From assembly GCA_910592005.1 (NCBI GenBank), contig CAJVPP010003585.1:1-11265 (forward strand): DNA of 11,265 nt, read 5' to 3'. Source of the DNA: Funneliformis mosseae. Taxonomy: Eukaryota > Glomeromycota > Glomeromycetes > Glomerales > Glomeraceae. The notes under the pieces were generated by a model. It was not told the origin of the DNA and did no database searches. It saw nothing but the letters and a program-made list of their open reading frames with translations. Shown here one piece after another: positions 1 through 7,902 of the stretch. Position numbers and translations under genes: made by a program. How positions within the stretch are numbered: position 1 is the first letter of the stretch; every line of letters starts with the position of its first letter.

Positions 1-525
1 TTAGTAGGAATGGGTGGCCCACAAGTTATTAAATATGAAAATATTTTAATAAAAATAAATTTTTTTTTTGAGTGCCCAGATATTTTCTTCAGGGGAGTGT
101 ATATTGTTACATTTTTCTAATTTAGTTAAGTGGTAGTCTATGTCTTCTTAGTTTTCTTAAAAAATAATATATTGACTTTAATGCATCTTTCTTTTTCAGC
201 ATCAATTTATTATTTCTTGACAATTAAATCAGCAATTACAAATACAGAATTGTGTTTGTGTCTCCTGAACTTTTGTGATCATATATGTAAGTTGATCAAC
301 AATTTGAAAATAAATAAAGAACTTTCTTAGTTTAGAGTTGTACAAAGCTCCTTGATATTCAGGAAAGTTAATAAAGAATTTATTAATAAAATAACGCTTA
401 TTAGTAATAGATTTACTAGTGATATCCGCAGTATCATCAGATATAAAAAATATATTAAAAAGGTAATTATATTGAAAGAAATATCTTTTACGTTAGATCA
501 TATAATTAGCCAAATTCGTTTACAT
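1..525 (-). pseudogene. Unclassified coding frame, partial at left edge, interrupted by TAA and TGA
   Basis: A minus-strand frame runs from an ATG at 525 to the left edge without any TAG or frameshift. It has TAA at 522, 495, 180, 159, 150, 48 and 3 and TGA at 231, 204 and 198 (first base on the minus strand). Between 492 and 232 it is open for 87 codons with RNY-type codons. The predicted product is rich in Tyr, Phe, Asn and Lys and carries a Cys cluster near codons 94-102 (C-x-C-x-C-x3-C). Downstream come mixed-charge segments such as ENxEDIDYHLTKLEKC and EENIWALKK. Both Trp codons seen are TGG, and the TGA codons lie where Arg would also fit (Nx-C-x-KRKMH). CGA-to-TGA and CAA-to-TAA decay therefore explains this frame well. 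The plus-strand open frames in the same place are its antisense shadows. I do not recognise the protein. It resembles repetitive Rhizophagus proteins from memory only. Confidence 0.5.
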
Positions 526-553
526 TACTTTTAACTTAGTTAACCTAAAAAAG

Positions 554-970
554 TTATTTGTTCTTATTTTTATTAACATTAGAGATAGATGAAGATAAAG
601 TATTATTATTTATTATATTCTTTGCATATATGGAATTATTTGTACTAGAACTTTGTGAGAAGAAAAGTAGAGGTTTCTTAGCAGTATTTAGTTTCATTTC
701 GTAGACTTCTAAGTCCTTAAAAATAAAGTTTGTTATTGGAGTAATTGTAGTAGTTTGCTCAATAGTTAGTGTAGATTGAGTAATATTTAAAACTTCTGAA
801 GCTGTAGGAGTAATATTAAGTTTCAGAGTTTCAATTTTTTGTCTTTTTGTAATTTTATTGACTTTTTTATCATTCTTGTTCTTTTTGTTATTATTGGAGG
901 TTGAGACACTGGATTTTTTACTATTGTCTAAAGAGTTTAAAATAGTATTGTTGTAAGGTTCAGATTTTTT
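554..970 (-). pseudogene. Coding-like Asn/Lys/Thr-rich fragment, 3' end of a gene
   Basis: The frame is open for 138 codons on the minus strand up to a TAA at 556-554 and has no early ATG, so it is a 3' exon or the broken end of a gene. The product starts with a basic, Asn/Ser/Lys-rich low-complexity stretch (for example NNNKKNKNDKKVNKITKRQK). A Thr/Ile-rich part (TIEQTTTITPITNF), a short mixed segment (KDLEVYEMKLNTAKKPLL) and a Ser/Asn-rich tail ending KNKNK follow. Just upstream, another frame (about 1005-975) reads on plausibly through one TAA (984), which suggests a one-base frameshift near 950-980 or an intron boundary. If the terminal TAA were read through, the next stop is TAG at 547. 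The fragment lies just upstream of the left-edge frame on the same strand and may be part of the same gene. Function unknown. Confidence 0.45.
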
Positions 971-1020
971 CTATGCTTACTTTATCTTCTAGTGGTTGAA
1001 GAAATTTTGGTCAAGAAGAT

Positions 1021-2830
1021 CAGTAGAAAGAATTATAAATTTTTATAATTATTATATAATAAATTATTATTAAAATTGAAAAATTGAAAAATTAATATAT
1101 ATTGATAATATTTAATTTTAACAATTTAAAAATATTACTATTAGATACATTATAATATAATAAATCTAAAAATTTATTCTATCTTTTTATAATTATTAGA
1201 TATTAAAATATTTTAAATTTTCTAAAATATTTTAGAAATAATTTTATATTTGAAGTTTAAAGGATAATATATTTACAATATATATTTATAATTACTATTT
1301 ATTTCTTTGATAGTAACAAATTTTAATAATTTTTACTTTTTAATTTAAATTATTATTTATAATTTATTTATATTTTTGTTTTATATATTATTATATAAAT
1401 AAATATAAAATTGCTTTAAAATTATTTTATTTATATTATATTAATAATATTATTTATAAAATTAATAAATATATTTTTCTTAAAAAAAGTTTTAATAGTT
1501 AAATTAAATGTTTATTTTTTTAAATGTAATATTTTAATATTTAATATTAATTTTTAATTTAAAATATTTTTATATATTTTTTAATATTTTTAAAATATAA
1601 ATCATACTTATAAATTTCTTTTACTATTTATATATATAATGATTTTAAAAGTAATATATCTTTTTAATTGCTAATTATTAATTATATATATTAATAATAA
1701 ATAACAAATTATAATAAATATATTAATTTTAATATAAATTGTTTAGTTAATTTTATGATTATATGATATTTAATCAAAAAATAGTAATATTTTTCTTTTC
1801 AAATTTTAATAAATTAAAGTTTCATTAAATTGTTTATAAATTAAACAAATTATAATTTAAATTATTAAATTAAGTTTAAAATTACTAATACTATATGGTC
1901 CTTAAAATAAGCACCTATAATATGCTTCTTTTATAGTAATTTATTTATTTGTCACATGTAATTTATTATATTATTAGTCATGTATATACTAATAAATTCA
2001 TATATATTGCATGATACTTATTTTTAAGACTATACGGTAACTTAAATTTGTAATATATTATACTTTAATAAATTAATAAATTTAATAGTAAATATAAATA
2101 TTTTAATAATATTTTATATATAAAAATGATTTTATTAAATATAATAAATTATATTTTCTGTAATTTTATTTTATTATTTTATATAAAATATTATTTAAAA
2201 ATATTACTTTTATTATAACCAATGAAAAATTACAAACTAATTTATTATATAAAAATATTTTTTAATATATTCTAATTTATTTTGATATCAAATAAATTAA
2301 AAAAAAATATATATTTCTATTAAATTTTTTTAAAATATCTCTTTACTTTTTATTTTAATATTTAAATATTTAATTTATCTATAAATATTATTTTATAAAT
2401 ACTTTATATTAATCACTTTTATATAACATTTGCAATATGTTTTTAAATTATTATTATATTAAAAAATAATTTATAAACTTTAATTATAATATATTAAAGT
2501 TTTAAAAATCTTATTATTTAAATTTAATAATAAAATTAGTTATCAAATCTTTTTAATTTATTAATTTTAAATAAATAAAATATTTTTAAATAAAATATTT
2601 TCTTCTTAAGTAATTTTCTAATAATTTTTTAATAATATTATTTTTTATAAAATTAAATTTAAATTTTCAATTATTTTGATTATATAATACAAAACTTCTA
2701 TAATAGGAACTTATAAAATATTAATAAAATTTAATTCACTGATTGGATTTTAATCAAATAAAAAAAATGATTTATATGTTTATATTTGTAAAAATGAATC
2801 AATTTATAAAAATCTTTTTTTTAATTTTGT
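1021..2830. other. Extremely AT-rich gene-free stretch
   Basis: About 1.8 kb with hardly any G or C. Several 60-base lines (for example 1321-1500) hold only 2-3 G/C, so the core is about 95% A+T. No open frame of useful length and no gene-like codon pattern is seen on either strand. The only clear exception is a less AT-rich island around 1890-2040, listed separately. The boundary is sharp at both ends: 17-20% G+C returns left of 1020 and right of about 2850. Possible natures are an old intergenic spacer, a centromere-like AT block or heavily C-to-T-mutated repeat DNA. Nothing here decides between them. Confidence 0.7.
1890..2040. repeat. Small island bounded by related 17-22 bp repeats (MITE-like or solo repeat)
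   Basis: The sequence ACTATATGGTCCTTAAA (from 1890) recurs as ACTATACGGTAACTTAAA (from 2029) in direct orientation. The right copy can also be read inverted, with about 17 of 22 bases matching the left copy. Between them lie about 120 bp with clearly more G+C than the surrounding desert (for example GCACCTATAATATGC, GTCACATG, TTGCATGATAC). The size suits a miniature element or an eroded tandem unit. No target-site duplication is convincing in such AT-rich flanks. Confidence 0.3.
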
Positions 2831-2986
2831 AAATTATATAAGTATTATATGGGGCATACTGCAACAAAACCAGATAAAATAAACATTGGTATTATCAAAA
2901 ATTTTAGGGATCAAAATTTAGTCATTTGTAATGTGATCATAATTAATATCCTATTTGTTATTTTAAGTGATTTATAGTACTACTCC

Positions 2987-2999
2987 TATATAAAAATAG
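2987..2999 (+). promoter_or_regulatory. TATA-box-like element before the short frame at 3032
   Basis: TATATAAAAATAG lies 32 bp before the ATG at 3032. It is the best TATA-box match near a coding start in this window, but the surroundings are very AT-rich, so chance is a real possibility. Confidence 0.3.
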
Positions 3000-3031
3000 T
3001 TAATATGAAACTCATTTACATCAGATCTACT

Positions 3032-3271
3032 ATGGAATCCAAGAATTATAGCACCATTAGAAGTATTTTAAAGAAAGAACAAGGTGAGAAAATTGCTCCA
3101 TATATTTTCAAAATAAATGATACTTAAACACTTAAAACTTATCTAAGAAAAGAAAGGATTACTTATGAAATTTACCAAGAAGAAAAAAAAATAATAAATG
3201 TTGAAAAAAGAAAGCATCATGATGATGCATTGTTACCTAATAAAAAGCAAAAATCCCTAAAAGGAAAATAA
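3032..3271 (+). pseudogene. Short basic hypothetical protein with one in-frame TAA
   Basis: The frame starts at ATG 3032 (context CTACTATGG), reads 31 codons to a TAA at 3125, then continues open to a second TAA at 3269-3271. The two parts clearly belong together: MESKNYSTIRSILKKEQGEK and, after the first TAA, TLKTYLRKERITYEIYQEEK, then a basic tail (VEKRKHHDDALLPNKKQK) that looks like a nuclear-localisation signal. Gln would fit at the first TAA. If the second TAA is also read through, the frame ends at TAG 3311-3313. A TATA-like element lies upstream. The gene converges on the cysteine-rich frame, whose end lies at 3330. No family is recognised. The single TAA may be a C-to-T change from CAA. 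Confidence 0.4.
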
Positions 3272-3329
3272 TTACCATTTTCTTTAATAGTGGATGAATT
3301 TCAATTTATATAGAGAGAAATTTCCTCAA

Positions 3330-3956
3330 TTACTTTTTTATTTTCAATCAAGATCATCTTTTAATCTCTTTAACTTCAATTTGAGCAGTTAATTGACCAT
3401 TTTGTTGATCTTTTAATTTCCTGTTTTCTTCTTCTAGATGATTAATTTTCTCTTCTAAACTTTTTATCTTATCTAATAACACCTGTTTTTGCTTTTTACT
3501 TCACTCTTCTGATTTTTCCTGAAATTTGAATACTTCTTCTCTTTCAATTTCTAAGGCTTCTTCAGTCTCATTTAGTTGTTCTTGTAGGGAGCTTATTTGC
3601 CTTTCATAAAAAGTAGACTGATTTATTTCTTCATGAGGTAAGAGAGGAAGTTCTTTCTCTTCTAAATCTTCATTGTTTCTAATACAGTAGTAAACATTCT
3701 TACCATTAACAATATCAAAATCTAACTTAGTTTGCAATCTATCACATCTATTGCACTTTGACAATTCATTGTCCCAATACTTTTCTTCACATCTTTCACA
3801 AACCATGTCATCTGAAATTCATTCTCCAGTTACATTGTTACGAGATCTTATTTGATGAATAGATTTATTATTTTTGTTTTCAAATTTAGAGCAAAAATCA
3901 CAAGTTTTTTTACTTTCTTTTTCCAATTCTAAAACTATGTATTCCAGTTCTCTCAT
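3330..3956 (-). CDS. Cysteine-rich (CxxC) protein with C-terminal coiled coil; requires TGA read as an amino acid
   Basis: From ATG 3956 the frame runs to TAA at 3332-3330 (208 codons) if TGA at codons 46, 152, 201 and 203 is read as an amino acid (Trp in a Mycoplasma-type code). If the TGA at codon 201 is a stop, it ends at 3354 after 200 residues. Cys pairs lie at 19/22, 53/56 and 68/71 with one more Cys at 91, which looks like a zinc-binding module. From about residue 115 to 199 the chain is a charged heptad-type coiled coil (SLQEQLNETEEALEIEREE; SLEEKINHLEEENRKL). Codon 61 is a normal TGG. The same frame is open a little upstream of the ATG (KSSLNKE-TAA-IA), so this may be the 3' part of the coiled-coil gene before it, joined by a frameshift. 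Family unknown. By the standard nuclear code it is a pseudogene. Confidence 0.5.
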
Positions 3957-3969
3957 TGCAATTTACTCT

Positions 3970-4948
3970 TTATTTAGACTTGACTTCTACTTGAGCAATC
4001 ATTTCTTGGTTGTGAAATTTTTCCTTTTTGATTAATCTTTGCAATTTTTGGAACTTAACTTTTGCTTTTGTTTTTAATTGCTTAAAAATGTTCTGTTTAG
4101 TTGATAACTTGTTCTCTCTACAGGTAAAGTAGGTAAGGGTTTATTATCTAAGTAGAATGAATTCTTTAGATTTTTATTTTGTGTTTCACTATCAGTTAAT
4201 TGCTTACTTAGTTTTTCTATTTTTTTGCTCTTTTGACTTGATTCTTCCTCCAACTTTTCAACTCAGGTTTCTAGATGAGAAATCTTTTTACTAGCACTCT
4301 TGAGTTTCTTGTTTTTTTCTTTTATGTCTTCTGCTTGAGCTTTACTTCATTTTTCACCAGTTGCTACAACTTCCTTAACTTGTTTCTGTTCTATTTTTAC
4401 TCTTTCTTCTAACTCTTCTACCTCTGCTTCTAATTCTTTAATTCGTTCAATCTTGCTTTTTATAATATCTTTAAGAATTATATCTTTAGCAGGTTTGCCT
4501 CAAATATTACTTCCTTCTTCTATTCGAGAAAAAATATGAACTCTTTTATTTCATAGTTTTCAATCTTTTTTCAATTCAGTGGCTAATTCAATGTTTTCAA
4601 AGTAATCTATAATAATTCTCTCAACAATTTTTTCTAAGTTTTCTTTGCCTTCCCATTTATAGTCATACATAAGACTATGTTGAAAACAAACATTCATAAA
4701 TTGATTTCTTAATGACTTGCTAATCAATTTTTTTAGATCTTGCTCAATATTCTTGCTATATCTACCAATATTTGGTGAATTTGGTCAATTACTTTTTGCT
4801 TAAATTCAACTTCTTCTTGTTCACTTACTTCTAGATTTTTTAATTCAGTAATTTCTTATTCTTTATTGGATAATTGCTTTTTCAATGTTTCAATTTTATT
4901 GATTAGTTCTTTATTTGCTTGTTGTTGTTTTTTTAGGATATTTGTCAT
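3970..4948 (-). pseudogene. Coiled-coil protein frame with two frameshifts and several in-frame TGA codons
   Basis: ATG 4948 opens a Gln/Lys/Glu-rich coil (KKQQQANKELINKIETLKKQ) with a TAA at codon 31. Around 4736-4799 the reading moves to a second frame, open from 4799 to 4077. That frame holds a compact part (LRNQFMNVCFQHSLMYDYKW and onwards) and then long coiled coil (KIERIKELEAEVEELEERVK). TGA in this frame lies at 4787, 4562, 4553, 4502, 4349 and 4265, with no TAA or TAG. Near 4085-4130 reading moves again to a frame ending in TAA at 3972-3970 (FKQLKTKAKVKFQKLQRL, then AQVEVKSK). Both shifts are in the -1 direction. A weak AGGA lies 14 nt before the ATG. The motif TGA-S-K-x-Q followed by coil occurs here and in the next frame (3956-3330), suggesting a shared or duplicated module. 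The reading TGA=Trp or decayed Arg (CGA) is undecided. Confidence 0.5.
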
Positions 4949-4986
4949 GATTTTTTGATTGTTCCTTTTTTTATTTATTCTTTTAA

Positions 4987-5018
4987 TATACTTATATCCT
5001 TAGGGTATATTAAGTATA
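4987..5018. promoter_or_regulatory. Imperfect hairpin between transposase-like and coiled-coil frames
   Basis: TATACTTATATCC (4987-4999) pairs with GGTATATTAAGTATA (5004-5018) around a TTAG loop, with two bulged bases. It lies 122 nt after the stop of the transposase-like frame and 38 nt before the coiled-coil ATG. No T-run follows it in the transcribed direction, so a simple intrinsic terminator is unlikely. An operator or a chance AT palindrome is possible. Confidence 0.35.
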
Positions 5019-5140
5019 TAATTATTTTAGTACCTTTTTACTTTAAATGTGAAAAAAAGCTAACAATATTTGTCAAAAGATTAAACTTATTAAACTTAAT
5101 GATAGTAAGAAGTCATAGAGGTGATTTTATTCTAAATATT

Positions 5141-6895
5141 CTATTCATTGCTAGTATATATTGGTCTTGGGCAAGTAATATCTTTGTATTCATCTTTCAC
5201 AAATAGGTGAATATTCTGGTAAAGATATTCTTGCCTTTTGTAATCCAAAGGAGGTAATGTCAATACTAAAATAGATAAAGTCTTGATTTCTTCAAAAATA
5301 TCTGTTTTCTTAGTTTTTAATAAATTGAATTTAGTAAAAGTTCCATTAACCACTTCCTGAGTTTTGACTACACCAAGATTAGATGCTTCAAAAAGAAAAT
5401 GTTGATACTTTTGTAAACCATTTAGTTTCTTAAAATAAATTTCCAAAATAGCTTTAATATCCAAGTATTGAAAACCTTTTCCACCTTCATAACATTGAGC
5501 TTTATTTAATCCTGCTGGACTAGACTTTTTTACCACCTTAACCACATGATCCAGACAGTCTACTCTTGTTCTTTTATAGAGTTTTTTAATCATCTTAAAA
5601 TTGCTATCATATTTGAATTTGGTATGTCCTGAAACCATGAAATTTAATTCAATGTTTTCATAATAACCACAAATTACCAAATATAAATAAAATCAAACTG
5701 TTACATTGTTTTTATTTTATCCTCCAGCATTATCACAAGTAATCTTTAAATGCTTTTTACCTCTATTAATTTTCTTAATTCCATCAAAAATTATATTAAG
5801 AGTGCTATTGAAATCTTTTTCTATAATTTCATTTTCATTAAGAACATAATTAATTTGCTCCCTTACTGCTTCATCTTGAATACCAAATAAATGGGCTTTA
5901 TATAGACTAAAGTAATAAATTTTACTTACTTATTGATCTAAATGTGGCATATGAATATTTTGAACTCAATCATAACTATAATAAGCAGTAGCATCAATGC
6001 TGCAATATGATGTTTTACCTTTGAAATAACATTGATCAACTAGTTTTCTTTGTTCCTCTGCAAATTTGATGTTTTTATTGTAATAATTTCTTTCTACTTT
6101 GGCTTTAGACAGATGTTCTTTAAATCTTTTGAGCAAATCTTTGGCTTCTTCCTCCTGACAAGCATTATAATATAAACCATCTCTAAAATGCTGGCAAGTA
6201 TCACACAAGTCAGTCCTGGAACTTATAATTTGAATCTCTGGTGCCAATTGATATCATAATTTTCTGAATGCATCATACTTCAATGATTTCAAATTACTAT
6301 CTTCTTCTAGACCAGTCAGAAAATCTCTGTGAACTGATTTATAACTCATTTTAGCTGGTAAGAATACAATTGTTTGGGTTATTCTATTGATACTTCTTCC
6401 TAGACTTGGTAATCCATAAACTTCAGCATAATTTTCCAGAAAATTCTTTACTATTTCTGCAACATCTTTGTCAATTACCATTTTAGTCTTTCATTGAGGT
6501 ATCTTCTTTATATTGCCATGAACTCTTGCTAGAAGACCATTGTTTATCAGATGATCTCTGATATTTTCAAAATAAGTTCTGCCAATTCCTAACATATTGA
6601 GATAAGTTTCTTAACAAAGGAGTGTATTGTAATCCCAATGATAGAAAGTTTTTTTATTAGATCTAGTTTTCTTTTTAAGGCATCTGCTAGTGCTTGTTAA
6701 TCTACCATCCATTGTCTTAAGTTGAGCCATTAAAAATATATCTTACTCTGTTTTAGAAAGAGCTTGAAAAGATTCTCTTAATTCTGCAAATTGTTCTTTG
6801 GGAATTCTTGAAGAACAACCACAATTACAACCTTTTTCTAAAAAGCTAATTGCCTTTTCATATTTATTAGAACTATTATACTTATTACTTTTCAT
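5141..6895 (-). pseudogene. Transposase-like protein (DUF7869-type DDE family) with four TAA and four TGA in frame
   Basis: From ATG 6895 to TAG 5143-5141 one frame of 584 codons is kept with no indel. It is interrupted by TAA at codons 51, 95, 322 and 393 and TGA at 135, 214, 310 and 401. Family landmarks are in order: N-terminal Cys cluster (23-27), RVHGN (124-128), NYAEVYGLPSLGR (155-167), FRKL-TGA (214), TDLCDTC (228-234), D-x-T-x3-YSYD (301-309), CDNAGG-TAA-NKNN (387-397) and GHTKFKYD (423-430). These match the widespread eukaryotic transposase-like family with DNCxGQNKNN and GHTKF motifs. The probable acidic catalytic residues are D301 or D309, D388 and D430. The TAA at 393 replaces the conserved Gln, and the TGA at 214 stands where I recall Trp. 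Only one TGG is present (codon 87), there are no CGN codons, and the whole gene has no CpG. The function would be DNA cutting and joining for element movement. It is non-functional under the standard code. Confidence 0.75.
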
Positions 6896-7261
6896 ATACA
6901 CTTATCCCTATATATATAATTTTATGTTCACTTTGTAGGTTTTTGCAATATATTTCCATTCAACTTTTTAATTAACATTTTTCATAATAATTCAGAATAG
7001 GATAAGAGAAAATATAGAGAAAACATATTCATGGGACACAAGATGTTCAAGATATCTTCTCTAATAAATTAATAATATTTTAAATTAGTTAGTTAGACAT
7101 GATTTTACAAAAGATTTTCATTTCATTTTTTTTAGATCCGAGAAGAATGATCTAACATTTTTTTATGTTATTCAAGGTTGATTGTTGATTCTTACTTCTA
7201 TAAATTGTCAAATGGATTAATGTATGCAGATAATATAGCATATAATTTTATTTTAAAATCT
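6896..7261. other. Gap between fragment and transposase-like frame; possible decayed coding on minus strand
   Basis: No clean gene. On the minus strand from 7263 a third frame reads LYAILSAYINPFDNL and then, past TAG 7200, TAA 7194, TAA 7170 and TAA 7134, short pieces such as ESTINLE and HKKMLDHSSRI. Gln would fit at each stop. This may be the continuation of the fragment at 7262-7531 after another one-base shift, or chance. The stretch nearest 6900 is AT-rich leader with TATATATA. Confidence 0.25.
6919..6948 (-). promoter_or_regulatory. Possible bacterial-type promoter before the transposase-like frame
   Basis: On the minus strand TTGCAA (6948-6943) and TAAAAT (6924-6919) are spaced by 18 nt, and the ATG at 6895 follows 23 nt later. 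An AGGG lies about 10 nt before the ATG. The pattern suits a sigma-70 type promoter with a weak ribosome binding site, but in DNA this rich in A+T such matches occur often by chance. Confidence 0.2.
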
Positions 7262-7531
7262 AGAGAAAGAAAGGAAAATGATACCAATGAAAAAATTCCA
7301 AAGTGTTGCTCAAAGCCTTCCCATATCATAAATTCTTATAAAAATTATCAGTAGCAACCATCTGATTATAATGCTTTTCACATAATGAATAATCTTCTAA
7401 AAAACCATTTAATGAAAATAGTTCAGAAAAATACTTAGCTAATTTATTTACAATTGGCTCTCTGGATATTTATCAACTATATCTTTAAATAAGCATGGTA
7501 AACTTTTAGCTGGTCTTCTTGTATTAGACAT
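7262..7531 (-). pseudogene. Short broken frame upstream of the transposase-like gene
   Basis: ATG 7531 opens MSNTRRPAKSLPCLFKDIVDKYP and meets TAA at 7450 after 27 codons. A -1 shift near 7455-7465 leads into a longer open frame (EPIVNKLAKYFSELFSLNGF, then LCEKHYNQMVATDNF) that passes one TGA at 7328 (KNL-TGA-YGKAL) and one normal TGG before TAG 7262-7260. Strand and style match the following transposase-like frame, so it may be the 5' gene or N-terminal exon of the same element. The C-x2-H pair in LCEKHYN could be half of a zinc site. Family not recognised. Confidence 0.4.
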
Positions 7532-7576
7532 TCTAGTAAGATGGAATTGAAATATTCAAGTAATTTAAGTAATTTT

Positions 7577-7603
7577 AAAAAAAAAAAATAATAATAATAA
7601 ATA
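7577..7603. repeat. A12 run followed by (TAA)n microsatellite
   Basis: Twelve A residues (7577-7588) run directly into about five TAA units. This could be a simple slippage repeat or the poly(A)-like trace of a retrotransposed sequence. It lies just upstream of the short frame that starts at 7531 on the minus strand. Confidence 0.5.
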
Positions 7604-7846
7604 GAAAATTCAAGCCAAAATATGCCTCTTATTGAAAAAAAAAACTAGTGTGTAAACCTTTGTAGATGAAGGTGGATTATTGAAATATATATTCAAGAAA
7701 GTCAAATTATATTGAGATATTTATTATAATTATATTATATTATCACCCTTAGGTTTACAAAAAATGTCACGATTTCCTTATAAAAAGCTAGTTAAAATTA
7801 TATAGATCATTCTAGAATAAAATTTTTTTTATGATAATATCCCTGA

Positions 7847-7872
7847 CTGTAATAACGGCATTACTATTACAG
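7847..7872. repeat. Perfect 8-bp inverted repeat
   Basis: CTGTAATA (7847-7854) and TATTACAG (7865-7872) are exact reverse complements around ACGGCATTAC. It is a possible small stem-loop of unknown role. Confidence 0.5.
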
Positions 7873-7875
7873 ATC

Positions 7876-7902
7876 ATAATAATAATATTAATATTAATAT
7901 TA
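7876..7902. repeat. (AAT)n/(ATTAAT)n microsatellite
   Basis: Runs of AAT pass into ATTAAT units between 7876 and 7902. A simple slippage repeat just after the inverted repeat. Confidence 0.6.

Noticed and set aside
130..534. Two plus-strand open frames in one phase (130-330, 352-534) separated by a TAG
   Set aside because: They lie opposite the left-edge minus-strand frame, which has the better codon pattern (many RNY codons) and a balanced protein composition. I read them as shadows.
525..554. A 44-nt intron (GTAATG...CTAAC...AG, about 485-528) joining the two left fragments
   Set aside because: Donor, branch-like CTAAC and acceptor are present, but the upstream fragment's reading frame does not connect to the donor without passing stops.
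3236..3330. Extension of the Cys-rich frame through TAA to the TAG at 3239-3237
   Set aside because: That tail is antisense to the better-looking plus-strand frame and is strongly hydrophobic. The TAA at 3332-3330 or TGA at 3356 is a more natural end.
4955..5206. Plus-strand open frame with hydrophobic, membrane-like composition
   Set aside because: It overlaps the end of the transposase-like frame in antisense and the AT-rich gap. The Ile/Phe/Leu bias is what AT-rich antisense sequence gives.
3032..7531. Mitochondrial DNA with TGA=Trp
   Set aside because: No respiratory, rRNA or tRNA gene is seen, and a transposase of eukaryotic nuclear type is not expected there.
2851..7628. GGGGCATA (2851) and TATGCCTC (7621) as inverted ends of one element
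   Set aside because: Only 7 of 8 bases match, with no extension and no target duplication. Too weak to define element ends.
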